Positions 8,301 to 18,581 are shown, numbered from the stretch's first letter. The stretch is DNA of 52,728 bases from an uncultured Clostridia bacterium (GCA_947588355.1 CANPYI010000008.1:1-52728), one strand, 5' to 3'. The notes: generated by a model from the sequence alone, not told the origin. Made by a program: numbers and translations.

Positions 8301-11300
8301 TTCTTCATTACCTTTCTCTGTGCTTTCGCCATATTGCCAGCCGCCAATCCAAGTATCTTGATAGTAGAAGTCGATATCGGTCACTTTCAAATCATTTATC
8401 TTGGAAGTGAGACTCCCCGCTGAATAGGTGTCCACATAGTCTAAATCACTACCAAAGCCATATGCAGAAATGTTGCCTAGCGTTATATTTATATCTGAAT
8501 TTGCACTATCGCCAGTTTGTTGGAAAGGATTTGCAGTTTGACTTCCATAAATTGTGCGCAACGACTTGTTGTCGTATGTGACGGTGTATTCGTCCTTTTT
8601 GCCAACATTGCAAACTTTGAGTTTTAATACAATTTTGGCACCCTCAAGGTCATCTGCAGTAAGTTTTCCTTCCGGTTTTATATCAACATTTTGCGAAGTG
8701 CCTTCCACTATTTTTGTCCAACCTGACAGTTCTGTGAGTTGTATATCAATTGTGTCGGAAAAATCTTTTGTTATTCTGTCTCCTATTACCAGTGTTCCAC
8801 TATTTACAAAATCTCGTCGACTTATTTCTTTGCCAATTGTAATCTCAACCTTGCCAGAAAGTTCTTTAAGCCTTATTATGTTTTTCCCCTGTGTATAGTT
8901 AAACTCATATGTATTGTACGTAATATTATTTCCTTGCTCTGTCTCTGTATTTGGTGATATGACCAAATCTTCATATTTAAAAGTGTAACTTTTTTCTGAT
9001 ATAGCCGAGTTGATTTTGAATATGATTGTAGCACCTTTCAACATCTCATCAGTAAGACCCTTATTTGGATCTAAGTCGACTTTTCCTCCATTTTTTATTA
9101 CTGATGCTTTCCATCCTTTAAGTTCTGTCATATTTACCACAAATGGAATGCCTTTAAATGTACAACGAATTGTACTACCTTTTGGTAGTTTATCCATTGT
9201 TCCTAACTCCTCGTTCGCCGTACTTGTAATAAAGTCTCCGGTAATATCTTCTCCAACAGTCACGTAGATCTCATTTTCAATTTCAGAAACATCTTTAAAT
9301 CCAATCCATATGTCGTTTTGATCTTTCGCATAATCGACAGGCTCATAAACGATATAGTCGCCATCTACATTTGGCTGAACAGTGGTGTACATTGCACCAA
9401 CATTGATCTTGCTGTTTTCCTTGAATGTATTTGGCGAAATATCTGCAATCATTGGGGCAAAGTCAGAAAGTATGCGGAAGAAGAAACGTCCTCTGTATCC
9501 AAACTCATTTTCAAGATCAATATAGAAAAACTTCTCGCCAATTGTCAAATCGAAAACTTGAACTTTCAGGTTTGTTTCGGAACCTTCTGTTTTAGGTTTT
9601 CCTTCATAAACACCACTCAAGGCACTCCAATATCCAGAGTTACCACCTGCATTCGGATTCGAAAACCAATCGTTGACTTTCTGATAATCATTGAAAGTTG
9701 TATTGTTGTAAACCATCTTTTTTGTAGAACTTAAAGGGTATGTGTATGTGAAAGATGATGCAACATCTTCGGTGCCGCCATACATATGTGACTCAACCAC
9801 TCCTTGACTCCAACCGTCAGTTGCATTATTTGTAAACAAATTGAATGAGCCGTGCTCGGCGATGTCCGAAGTGTTGATTGTGTAGTAATCATTGTTTTCG
9901 TTGTAATTGCTTGCAATTGTGTGATTTGTGCCAAAAGTCAAAGAGGTGTTGGCAGAAGCAAGTGCTGTCATGTTTCCGTCGTGATTTTGCTTGAATCTTA
10001 TCTCTGTGTTTGAAGATGGTTTTACAAGGATAAGTACATTATGCAAAATCTCGATAGGCTTTTCATCGCCTATATCAACAGAATATGAAATGCGCAACAT
10101 AACATGGTTGCCGTCATTGTTGCAACCTTGTGCGGTGACAGTGTAGTCAACTTCCTTGCCGACTTCTTCCGTGTCTTTCACACCTTCCAACGTCAAATAG
10201 TTGTAAATGTTTGTTGCATCGTCGCCTGAGGTTGAAGTGATGTTGATATTTTCGCTTGTGCCCCTCTTTGCACGTGGGGAAATTCCGGTAACATATTTTG
10301 CATAGCCGTCTGCCGCTTCTATGGTCGTGTTTTTCAGTTGTTCATGAATTCTGCCCGCCGCTTCGGCAAGTTTGTATGCTTGAGTTCCTTCACCATATGC
10401 TGTCTCCGCGGCCGACTTGTCACCCTCATTATTCGGCCTAACAACAGGGGTGTCGGCAAAGCCGTACAAACTTACTTTAAAGTTGAATTGTGAGCCTCTT
10501 GCAAGTTTGTCACGCAGCATTTTTGATGTCAAGTTTGTGTTGTTGTTGAGTGGACTGTGAATGCCTATGCCGTTTGGACTTAAGTTTTCAAGAAGGCTGA
10601 TTTTTTGATTGTTTGCCTCAATCTCAACAACTGTGCCAATTCCCTCATCGGAGTTGTTTTGCACGTCAAAGTCGATAGAAAGATACAAATTGTAAGTTTT
10701 GTTCATTTCTATAGTGTTTTCGGTTTTTTCTTCTTGCGGTTCATCATCTACAAGAGTTGTTTCTGTGGTGGTCTCAAGGATTGTGATTCCAAAATCTTTG
10801 CATTCATGCAAATCTTCGTTACTCAAAAGCACATCTTTTGCCTCTTTGCCGCCGTACATCAATGTGCGTGTTATTGTGGTGCCTTCGGTTGTGCCTTCCC
10901 CTTCACCAAACACAATTGGAGTGCCGTCATAGTATGTGGCAACAACGCGGGAAGTCAGCACAGGTTTTCCATCATCGGCAAATATGGTTGTATCGTGCTT
11001 AACATATAAGCCATTGGATTGTGTGTAAGTTCCGTCGTATTCATAGCCGTCTTCCAAAGACCTGCCGATATCGATGATTTGCTGCTTGTTGATGTTTGTG
11101 GAGTCAGCTGAAACAGGAATATATGCCGCAGTTTCCTCTTGTCTGTTTTTTGTGAAGCGCACATAGAAGTTGCCGCTTGTTGACATTGTGTACTTTAAGA
11201 TGCGGTTTGGTTTGAACAAATATTTGTCACTGTATCCCGCCAAATCTTCCGCATAAATTGTTTCGGCAGTATTCTCGCCGTCAACAAGTGCATAGTTTGG

Positions 11301-14300
11301 TGAGTTTGTTTCGATCAAAATTTCAGAGCCAGGAACAATCACGACTTTGTAGTTTGCCGAAGCATCGCCAAACTGTGAATTTACGCCGTTCACTTTGATT
11401 GCAAATTCCACTTCGCCTGGCACAAGGTTTGATGTCAGTTCAAACACCAAATCAATGCCAAGTTTTCGGGCAAAATATGCGGCATATTGCTTTCTCTCTT
11501 GTTCCTTTTTATCTTCCTCTTCAATGAGTTCCGATTTGTCAAACAGGCTATTCAAATCTCTTTGGTAAGCCTCTGTGCCTTTTGCGTAGATCTTCAAATC
11601 GCTGACCAGATTTCCGACTGTGGAAAGTGTTTGGGTGTGATAGCCAAAGACGTTGAAAATATCTTTTCGCCAAATCTTGCTTGCCATAACGGTTGTATTT
11701 GTTATTTTTGTGACATCAATTGTTATGGTTTTTGTGATATTGTCAAGTGTGAAATCTTCACTCTCTTCACCTTCCTCTGTAATGTCGGTTTTGCCATATG
11801 ATGCGTCCACAAGAGATTCAAGCGTCAAACGATTTTGCTTTGCAAGATCGGCTTTGCCCACAAAGAAGCCTTCAAGTTTTTTGGTCTGTAATTTGCCATT
11901 GACCTCGGTCGTTCCGATATATTCTGCTTCCGACATATCTTTGTCATTTGGCATTGGATAACTGAGTGTTGATTTGATACTTTGTTTCACTTTTGTTTGG
12001 AAAGTTATGGTGATTTCAAACAATTGTTTTTCATTAAAACTGTAAGCCACTGTGCGAGTGTCAGTCTGCTTTTTGCCAACATTTGCATCATCCGGCACGA
12101 TGACCGTGCTGCTGCCCTCAAGATCTGAAGAATCTTTAAACACAAATTTTCCGCTTGTTCCGACCGTGTTTGGAAGTTTGTTGATGTCGGAAATTTTTAT
12201 TGTCTGATCAACACCAGAATAGCATTCATTCTGACATTCTATCTCATTGTCCACACTCTTGTGTACAACAAGACTGAAATAAAAACTGTAGGTTCGCTCT
12301 CGCTCATATGAAACTTCGGACTCTGTTGTTCTTATTATTTGGCCCTGAAAATCGAGCGTGATGTCCTTGTTGAGATGTGCAAACTCTATTGTTTTTTGTT
12401 CCCATGGCAAAGCAACAACCTCTTCTTCTTCGCCAGGTTGTGTTTCGGTGATTATGTAAAGGTCTTCATACTCTAATGAAGTGGTTTCGTCAAATCTTGT
12501 TGAGCCATTCAAAAGCTTAAGTTTGACATCATATTTGACTTTTGGATCTGATGAATCAACACCTTCAATACTTTCAAAGATTGGTGATGCTTCCGTTCTT
12601 CCGCCAAACGAATAGATTTGTCCACCTTTAAGTTCCGTATTGGAGTAGTGAATAGTGTATGGCCCTGTTACATTCAGTTCAATTCGAAGAATGACACCTT
12701 TCTCGTCGTAGATGCAAAAGTCATCGATAGTATCTTCGTCGATAAAACTTGGAATATTTATTTTCAACCTCTTCATCGGGTTGCCATCTGCAGAAGAGTC
12801 TTTAAGTTCCCAAGAAGTTATTCCTCCCAAACCACGAGGTTTGTAGATGACACCGTAGTTTGAAACACTGGTTGTTCCGTTTGCAACAACCTGATCTAAG
12901 TCAATAGTAAAGATAGCCCACAAGCCAGACACCTGTGCGGATTGTTCAATAACATATTTTGTTTGGTCAACATCTTGCAAACTGCCCGGCGTGTAAGAGA
13001 AGGTGTTGATTGCTTCAATTTGTTCTTGCAAATGCTCTCCACGTCCAAATTCAATATTATATTGATATACATTCCCTTGATTGAAATGGAAAGTATAATT
13101 CAATTCCCCGCCAACGGCATACATTCCATCTACTTGGAAAGACTTTCGGACAATGAATGAAAATGCTTCGTCTGTTTTTGGTTTTATTGTCAAAATGTTG
13201 TTATCGCCGTCTTTTGTGATTGAGAAGTCAAATTTATCTTTATCGTCACCAGCAACAACTTCGTAGGTTGCTTCAACTGTTGCATCGCCAAAATTAGGAT
13301 CGGTGAAACGTGTGTTTTGTCCATCTTTGCCAAATCTGCTGTTTGTGTCGTTCAACTTTTCGTCAAGGTTGATTTTGTATTCTTCTGTTTCACTGTTGTA
13401 CAAATTGGAAACAATGTCCAAATATTCAGCAGTTTTCGCAAATGGATATGTCACATCGCCAACCTCAAAACTTGGCTCAACCTTGATGCGATACATCATG
13501 GAGAATGTGTTTTGACTGCCTTGTGAAAACTTTATCGTCAAAACAATGTATGTGTTTTCATAGCCCTCTGCAAGTGGATTGATTGTCAGTTTGTCGTCAT
13601 TCTTTTGAACAAGGTCTTTTATAGATACTTTGGAGCCGTTTGTTATCCTGTAAACGTCGAATGAAATCTCATATGACACTCCTTGCATTGACTGTTTGTC
13701 ATAGTAAAAGCCATATATATCTTTTTCTGCGTTTTGCAAATCAGAAATGTCATGCAAAATGGTGTAAACTTGCCCTGCTTTTAAGGTTTGATAAACATTT
13801 GCCTTTTCCAACGCATCAAGTCCATTTATGCCAAGCAAGGTTTCAAAATCCACATCTCCAAATGTGTTGTAAACAAGTTGAGGCTCTTGTCCAGGCTCTG
13901 TGGCTTGCGTCTGAGGGTCGTAGTAAACAAACAGTTCTCCAATCCTGCTGACAATAGCATCGATCGTCAAAATCACCGTCAAACTGTGCTCTTTGGAGTC
14001 GTTTATTGTGCGGCTTACTGTGAATGAATTGTCTTTTGAGTAAAGTTGTCCAAAACTTGATGTGTAAATACCTTTTTCGTTGTATTGAGAGCCTTGTGTC
14101 GTCAAGCCTTTTGTTGCCGTAAGAGAGAATTCGTCATTAAATTTGTAATGTTTGTTTGAAGTGAGCAAAACATATGTTTTGACTTTGCCCTCACTCAAAA
14201 CTTTTGCCGTGAGAACTTTGTCTTCAAACACGCTTTTTGCTGTGTCGTTTTCATCATCACCGCCAAAGCCAATATTGAAGGCGATTTTTGCGCCATCTGG

Positions 14301-17300
14301 ATAGGTGATGACATCTGTTGTTTTGCCATGAACACGGAAAGCAACAGCGCCAACCGTTGAAAGAAGTTCATTTTGCAAATGCAAACTGAAAGTTTGAGTC
14401 AATCTGTCGCCAAGTTGGAATGCCACGCTGCCAGAAGAGATAAAGTTGAATTTAAACTCGTCCTCAAAATCTATGCTTATGTATCTTTGAACGGCTGCTG
14501 AAATATTTTCAAATACAAAGTTTTTGGAGTCATACTCCGTTCCTGAAAATGCACTATCTTCTGCTTGATTGAGATAATCGATATAATCGGTTGCACGATA
14601 GAACTTGAAGTTGTCCGAAAGTTTTGCATCGGACATTTTGCTCAAATCCAAGAAAGGCAACTCGTTGTCACCGTTCACCGTTTCAACAATCGCGATATTT
14701 GGGTTGAGATAAAGAGTGATTATGCCGGTGTTGAGTGCATAATAAGAATTTACTCCGTAGTAGATAGTAAACGAAACAGTGGTGAATTTTGTAACTTTGC
14801 CAATCTCAAGATAAAGTTTTTCGCCCTCGCGTTTGATTGAAAGCAATTCCTGTCCAGCGTTGTAGTCAACCAGCAAATTGTTGCTTCCGTCGTTTGCTTG
14901 AATGCTGTCACCATCGTTGTTTAAACTGAGTGCGGTCGCCCAAGAATAATTTCCGCCGTGATTGTTGTTTATGAAGCCAAAATATGTGTCAAGGTCATAT
15001 TTGTTGTCTGCAAAAACACTTGGAGTTTGGTTGTCGCCCGGCATTGGAACAAGATAATCTTTGTAACTTTGTTGATAGTTTGCAAAAGAATTTTCAATAG
15101 AAACCGGTTTTTTGATTTCGTAAACAAGTGATATGGAGTCGAATGCTGACGTCGTGCCAGCATCAACAATAACAAATTCCAAAGTTATGTTACGTTGAAT
15201 TGCAGAAATAGAGAAGGAAATAAGTGAATCTTCTTCAAGATACTGACTCATGTCATTTCCCGCTTCCGTTCTTATATCGTTGCCATCTGCATCTGCAAAT
15301 GTTAACATCTTGTACAAATCTTTTGAACGGTCAGCACTGAGTTTGCTAATGGAGGTGCTAAGTCTGACTTTAAATGTGCTGTAAGATGTTTCAGATGTTT
15401 CGCCGTTTCCAACATACAATTTAAACAACGAACTGAACGTCACCTTTGTGCCCGGTGTGACAAATTGTGAAATTCTTATCAATCCCGTGTCATTGTTGTC
15501 AACATATTCACCTGGCTCATACTGTTCTTTGGCGTTTGGCTGTGCTTGGTCATCAATCTTTTCTATTCTCTTTACGCCCACACTTTTTACTGAGAAATTA
15601 AAACTATATTCAAGGTTTTTTGCACTGTTGTCCTCAACAACTTGAACAACGTCGTTTGGATTGTTTTTGCTGAAAACACGTACATGCAAAGTTGTTGTTT
15701 TTGTTTGATTGTTGGTCGGTTTGATATTCAATAGTCCATACTGGTTGTCATTGATTGCAAGAATACTTGCTCCACCGTTTTGAGGCTCTTCAATAAATTT
15801 TATAACATATTCGCCTTGGTCTGGATTTGTGTTGATTTGTGAGTTGTATTTGTCATAAAGTTTGAAATCCAAAAGGTTATTCAAATTTTCAATAACCTCA
15901 GGCATAGTCATTTTGCCAGAATTTTCAAATGTTTTGTCTCCCCATTCAAGTTTGACACCGCCATTTTCACTTTCTATCACGATGTTTTGATTGCCGTTTA
16001 TTTGTTCGTCACTTTGAAAACCTGCTTTAAGACTTTGCATGCTTGTTGGCATTTGATAGTAAATCGTGAAATGCTCAACAACCTCCTCGCCGTCCCCTTT
16101 TCCGTTAATCTTTTTCGAGAAAGTGTTGTTTGTGCCGTCATTGTATTGCAAAGCAAGATACAAATCGGCCTCGTTGTAAATTCCTTGAGACTGTCTTGCC
16201 TGTGCGGCAAAACGATCTTCATCAATTTCCAAATGACCGGTGTATGTTATTGTGCCGTTGACAGTATCCAAATTGACCGAACCTCTGTCAAGCACCAATT
16301 CCACAAAAGCAATTTCATTGCCTTCGGAATCAGCATACACATTTCCGGCAGCATCTGTGGAAACAACTCTCAAAGATTGATTTTCGCAAGCAGCCTCAAT
16401 CTTTGCCGCCTCTGCAGAAAGCCCAGTCGAGTCGTTTTTGTCAACAAGGTCATTGTATGTAAGACTGAAGTTTATGGCATTGAGGGTTTCGTATGTTTCA
16501 GTTCTGTTTATTGCTGCCAAATGATAAACGCCGTCATCACCTTTCTTTACGGTCGCACCGCTTGCAAAAGAGAATGACACATCCATATTGGCAATAGAAA
16601 GTGTGCTATTGACTGCAATTTGCTTGATTACACTGCAAACTTCCACAATTTTGTACTTAAGTGTTCCATCTTCAGTTGATTCCAAGTCCAAATTTCCGTC
16701 AGCATCGGTCTTGACAATCGCCACAACAACTGCCACACCCATGCTTGAAGAAAGTTTACGTTGTGCCGACAATCTTCCGTCTGTAATTTCGTAAAATTTG
16801 TAACTGTCAACATTTGGTCCAATAATGTTAAGTTTTTCGCCACGATAATCTGTTGTGTACTCCACCGCATCTTTCAGTTGTGGAAAAACTTCTTTGAGGT
16901 TTGAGTTTCCGTTTGAGGCATCGTACAAGAAAAACACTTTGCGTGAATATACATTCCCGGAGATGTCATTTGTGTATTCGTTTAAATTTTCCACTTTGGA
17001 CTGAGGTCTTCCATCTTCGTTGAATGAAAGTTGCAGTGTCAAAGCATTTGTGTTTTTCCAAGATGGAACTTCCTCATCATGAAAATCTGCTTGGAAATTG
17101 AAATATTTTTCTTCATCTTTTTCTTCGTCATTTGTGGCAGGCGTGCCAAAGCCAAACTTAAAGAAGCCTTCATAAAGTCCATCTTTTTCATAAAAGAAGT
17201 TGACCTTCAATGTTCTGAGTTGATTGTCTGAAGCAGCCAATTTCCAAAAGTAATCCGAATTGCTTTGTGTGATGAAAGGCAAAACATAATATTCGGTATT

Positions 17301-18581
17301 TTCATCTGCAGATGCATATTCTTCATACTTTGTTGGATCAAAAGCAAGGCGCGAAATGTTGTAACTGCCGTTTTCAAACACAACTTTGACAAGTTGTCCG
17401 GCAAGCAAGTTGCTTCCGTTTGTGTTTACAATCTTAAAGCCTTGCCCCTTTTCAGTTTCGTTGTATTTTGGAATCTTTATGCCAACATTTCCAAGCAAAC
17501 TATCCAAATTTTCGGAGTTGTTTTCTGATGTTATTGAAAGCCCCAAAAATCCGTTGGAGTTGGAAGACCTTTTTGTTGTGAGAACGAAATATTTGTCCAC
17601 CAAAGGATTTCCGTTGGAAGAATTGAAAGTTGTTTTGTCGGCAATCATTTCAACCTCTCCAATAGAGGCCGGCACAACTTTTATGTCAATGACTTTGACG
17701 AGATATGTGCTTGAGGAAGGCGAAATGCGATTGTCATCAAGATATCTTCGAATATTTGATGCCAAGATTGTTTTGTCATCACTTGGAGTAACACTGTCCA
17801 AAACTTGCTTTTGGAAGTTGGCGTTGGCAAAAGTGTAAACCGACACAGTGTCGTTCATTGTGCCGTTGGATTTTGCATGAAAACTGTTGTTTGTCCAATC
17901 GTAATCCACCGAGTTGTTGGTGGAAATGATAAATGTCATTTTTTCTTGTTTTTCGTCTGAAAAGCAAAATCTGCTTGTCGCCGGTGTGTAATCAATGTCA
18001 AGCGAAAAATCTGAATCTTGATAGACTTGGAAGATTTGTTTTCCATCTTCGTCAGTCTCAACTTTGCTTCCTTCAATCGAAACATCAAATTCATCAACCG
18101 GCACATCAACAGCAACGTCAATAAATTTGTGACCAAGTTGAACATTGTCAGAAATTGCTTCGATTGTTGTAATGCCGCCTTTTATGTATCCATTTTCATC
18201 GGATTCAAGATAAACAGTGAAAGCACGTCCAAGGCTTACTCGTTGCGGAACTTTGAGAATGCCATTTGAAACAAAGCCATTTTCGTCTGCCTTTGAAGGT
18301 GCACCGTTTAAGGACAAAGTCAGCCCACGTTCTGTGACATCTTCTGTTGACGTTGAGATTGTCAAACGGAAATCAGATGCAACATTCAAGCAGTTGTTCT
18401 CGTAATATCCCGAGCCTTCTATCTGTTGTGAAAAATCGAAGTCCTGAGGTTGAACAACCTCCACTTCAGTGCCTCTTGCAAGATAAAAAATAAGCACAGT
18501 TATGCCTGCCAGACCAAGCAGTGCGGCCACCACCAGCACTATGGTCAGCCATAAACTCAAAACGCCTTTTTTCCTTTTCAT
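5316..18581 (-). CDS. Giant membrane-anchored extracellular protein, 4421 aa
   Basis: This single uninterrupted frame covers a quarter of the window. The N terminus is MKRKK followed by one hydrophobic segment (about residues 8-34), best read as an uncleaved signal anchor with almost 4400 residues outside. The rest is rich in Asn, Asp, Ser, Thr, Gly and Tyr with short beta-prone segments and few cysteines, as in chains of Ig-like or adhesin-like domains; I recognise no named catalytic domain. One pair of related domains is visible (residues about 3103-3206 and 3242-3339). There is no LPXTG sorting signal and no C-terminal membrane segment. ACGGAG precedes the ATG at good spacing, and a promoter lies about 70 bases upstream. 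cls follows 17 bases after the stop. A role in adhesion or as a surface filament is inference only. Confidence 0.9.
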   Translation of the reverse strand: MKRKKGVLSLWLTIVLVVAALLGLAGITVLIFYLARGTEVEVVQPQDFDFSQQIEGSGYYENNCLNVASDFRLTISTSTEDVTERGLTLSLNGAPSKADENGFVSNGILKVPQRVSLGRAFTVYLESDENGYIKGGITTIEAISDNVQLGHKFIDVAVDVPVDEFDVSIEGSKVETDEDGKQIFQVYQDSDFSLDIDYTPATSRFCFSDEKQEKMTFIISTNNSVDYDWTNNSFHAKSNGTMNDTVSVYTFANANFQKQVLDSVTPSDDKTILASNIRRYLDDNRISPSSSTYLVKVIDIKVVPASIGEVEMIADKTTFNSSNGNPLVDKYFVLTTKRSSNSNGFLGLSITSENNSENLDSLLGNVGIKIPKYNETEKGQGFKIVNTNGSNLLAGQLVKVVFENGSYNISRLAFDPTKYEEYASADENTEYYVLPFITQSNSDYFWKLAASDNQLRTLKVNFFYEKDGLYEGFFKFGFGTPATNDEEKDEEKYFNFQADFHDEEVPSWKNTNALTLQLSFNEDGRPQSKVENLNEYTNDISGNVYSRKVFFLYDASNGNSNLKEVFPQLKDAVEYTTDYRGEKLNIIGPNVDSYKFYEITDGRLSAQRKLSSSMGVAVVVAIVKTDADGNLDLESTEDGTLKYKIVEVCSVIKQIAVNSTLSIANMDVSFSFASGATVKKGDDGVYHLAAINRTETYETLNAINFSLTYNDLVDKNDSTGLSAEAAKIEAACENQSLRVVSTDAAGNVYADSEGNEIAFVELVLDRGSVNLDTVNGTITYTGHLEIDEDRFAAQARQSQGIYNEADLYLALQYNDGTNNTFSKKINGKGDGEEVVEHFTIYYQMPTSMQSLKAGFQSDEQINGNQNIVIESENGGVKLEWGDKTFENSGKMTMPEVIENLNNLLDFKLYDKYNSQINTNPDQGEYVIKFIEEPQNGGASILAINDNQYGLLNIKPTNNQTKTTTLHVRVFSKNNPNDVVQVVEDNSAKNLEYSFNFSVKSVGVKRIEKIDDQAQPNAKEQYEPGEYVDNNDTGLIRISQFVTPGTKVTFSSLFKLYVGNGETSETSYSTFKVRLSTSISKLSADRSKDLYKMLTFADADGNDIRTEAGNDMSQYLEEDSLISFSISAIQRNITLEFVIVDAGTTSAFDSISLVYEIKKPVSIENSFANYQQSYKDYLVPMPGDNQTPSVFADNKYDLDTYFGFINNNHGGNYSWATALSLNNDGDSIQANDGSNNLLVDYNAGQELLSIKREGEKLYLEIGKVTKFTTVSFTIYYGVNSYYALNTGIITLYLNPNIAIVETVNGDNELPFLDLSKMSDAKLSDNFKFYRATDYIDYLNQAEDSAFSGTEYDSKNFVFENISAAVQRYISIDFEDEFKFNFISSGSVAFQLGDRLTQTFSLHLQNELLSTVGAVAFRVHGKTTDVITYPDGAKIAFNIGFGGDDENDTAKSVFEDKVLTAKVLSEGKVKTYVLLTSNKHYKFNDEFSLTATKGLTTQGSQYNEKGIYTSSFGQLYSKDNSFTVSRTINDSKEHSLTVILTIDAIVSRIGELFVYYDPQTQATEPGQEPQLVYNTFGDVDFETLLGINGLDALEKANVYQTLKAGQVYTILHDISDLQNAEKDIYGFYYDKQSMQGVSYEISFDVYRITNGSKVSIKDLVQKNDDKLTINPLAEGYENTYIVLTIKFSQGSQNTFSMMYRIKVEPSFEVGDVTYPFAKTAEYLDIVSNLYNSETEEYKINLDEKLNDTNSRFGKDGQNTRFTDPNFGDATVEATYEVVAGDDKDKFDFSITKDGDNNILTIKPKTDEAFSFIVRKSFQVDGMYAVGGELNYTFHFNQGNVYQYNIEFGRGEHLQEQIEAINTFSYTPGSLQDVDQTKYVIEQSAQVSGLWAIFTIDLDQVVANGTTSVSNYGVIYKPRGLGGITSWELKDSSADGNPMKRLKINIPSFIDEDTIDDFCIYDEKGVILRIELNVTGPYTIHYSNTELKGGQIYSFGGRTEASPIFESIEGVDSSDPKVKYDVKLKLLNGSTRFDETTSLEYEDLYIITETQPGEEEEVVALPWEQKTIEFAHLNKDITLDFQGQIIRTTESEVSYERERTYSFYFSLVVHKSVDNEIECQNECYSGVDQTIKISDINKLPNTVGTSGKFVFKDSSDLEGSSTVIVPDDANVGKKQTDTRTVAYSFNEKQLFEITITFQTKVKQSIKSTLSYPMPNDKDMSEAEYIGTTEVNGKLQTKKLEGFFVGKADLAKQNRLTLESLVDASYGKTDITEEGEESEDFTLDNITKTITIDVTKITNTTVMASKIWRKDIFNVFGYHTQTLSTVGNLVSDLKIYAKGTEAYQRDLNSLFDKSELIEEEDKKEQERKQYAAYFARKLGIDLVFELTSNLVPGEVEFAIKVNGVNSQFGDASANYKVVIVPGSEILIETNSPNYALVDGENTAETIYAEDLAGYSDKYLFKPNRILKYTMSTSGNFYVRFTKNRQEETAAYIPVSADSTNINKQQIIDIGRSLEDGYEYDGTYTQSNGLYVKHDTTIFADDGKPVLTSRVVATYYDGTPIVFGEGEGTTEGTTITRTLMYGGKEAKDVLLSNEDLHECKDFGITILETTTETTLVDDEPQEEKTENTIEMNKTYNLYLSIDFDVQNNSDEGIGTVVEIEANNQKISLLENLSPNGIGIHSPLNNNTNLTSKMLRDKLARGSQFNFKVSLYGFADTPVVRPNNEGDKSAAETAYGEGTQAYKLAEAAGRIHEQLKNTTIEAADGYAKYVTGISPRAKRGTSENINITSTSGDDATNIYNYLTLEGVKDTEEVGKEVDYTVTAQGCNNDGNHVMLRISYSVDIGDEKPIEILHNVLILVKPSSNTEIRFKQNHDGNMTALASANTSLTFGTNHTIASNYNENNDYYTINTSDIAEHGSFNLFTNNATDGWSQGVVESHMYGGTEDVASSFTYTYPLSSTKKMVYNNTTFNDYQKVNDWFSNPNAGGNSGYWSALSGVYEGKPKTEGSETNLKVQVFDLTIGEKFFYIDLENEFGYRGRFFFRILSDFAPMIADISPNTFKENSKINVGAMYTTVQPNVDGDYIVYEPVDYAKDQNDIWIGFKDVSEIENEIYVTVGEDITGDFITSTANEELGTMDKLPKGSTIRCTFKGIPFVVNMTELKGWKASVIKNGGKVDLDPNKGLTDEMLKGATIIFKINSAISEKSYTFKYEDLVISPNTETEQGNNITYNTYEFNYTQGKNIIRLKELSGKVEITIGKEISRRDFVNSGTLVIGDRITKDFSDTIDIQLTELSGWTKIVEGTSQNVDIKPEGKLTADDLEGAKIVLKLKVCNVGKKDEYTVTYDNKSLRTIYGSQTANPFQQTGDSANSDINITLGNISAYGFGSDLDYVDTYSAGSLTSKINDLKVTDIDFYYQDTWIGGWQYGESTEKGNEEDVAEVSNPNIITSSDYRFLSKEKKGDTEEYTFSQGVGQSGQTPFQVPVINPRLYGSSNTLNNVMMIVTIKDKDNNQAQLRSTVAFTHDIPDLFGEGTSSTVNVIDGAQPQAKQDESISVLNDTLEVNLDQGESVSFVVLKDTDNISNIIIDNGLALITKGAETYTATVRSFSNNNPYTITEYVGITNSIPDDMLKKNLTAGEGFKILILSNEVEYEIKYNGNIYNEKSDNGKSSQKIQNSLYTVYSGTIRSYSNTGGALKLYIPSEKLVNNCAPRLHFLYTQNGETYQYSKIFNIQPKYQTSQKVEDVIVNDYLKLVKAKTIAEDGKVEEAYDETAYYVTSLRFWGNSVKLTPTNVTNGQTKNTEHYLFDKDLPYSRPHEYTFMLQGSAFVNEFGMVTTNTNFDLDAHTITVDVYQKVSGFNGMYEEDNTNPALHLGTYRLRFAKYESLYQYDYGVISQGIPNDKENSKNYSSNTFSSNRYEILTIPRGYKVFLTKTSDYDLYYTIQDTINLSKNTFSVEQNSVVNFHDWFDGEESLKDIFNKKYHLVQMKQGDNIIDIFHTTNIDQYMFGTQGSFELQFVVTGRSPKKDDNDGFDQVRILLTTNVLVYQSSSQQARFVTVETESDSADYDLQNLDKNVSDWYKVEGNGVKKITENDEKQRKVNLSKGVQRMQFVGTNGNSQRAYDVTFLVYNSGENVDKSVVLSPNQRFDLSNLLDAGQSGQFYSIISDIKESGGSSDVMPIEAEILQGEANGAIKTYNYVFVSSDETTVTRYKVDFKVQGANSSDRDVFSEFADETIEQNNVRTISADNVTAKVLEVMKATDNKFKIEDAAQLKEGEQLSIFEIGNNGVMTEVKDGYKLVVPNGSYYIQKYFLVQYKNAGDDNTVCLRRISVTFYLYEGASEGDGIYQLTRDVPEMSYLNMHDLDSWVTEQISIKAGSEANISGAVSYFKLNDNGKLTNFESISSLLKNFNEKLYVRIGNRYFLVNLTLNVN
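8565..9272 (-). repeat. Two diverged domain repeats inside the giant protein
   Basis: Two segments of about 100 residues share a pattern. Copy one (9272-8965) begins IYVTVGEDITGDFI and contains TELKGWKASV, GLTDEMLKGATIIFKI and YTFKYEDL. Copy two (8857-8565) begins VEITIGKEISRRDFV and contains TELSGWTKIV, KLTADDLEGAKIVLKL and YTVTYDNKSL. Start-to-start distance is about 138 residues. The copies are clearly related in protein but not near-identical in DNA, so they are old duplications rather than a recent expansion. Confidence 0.75.
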
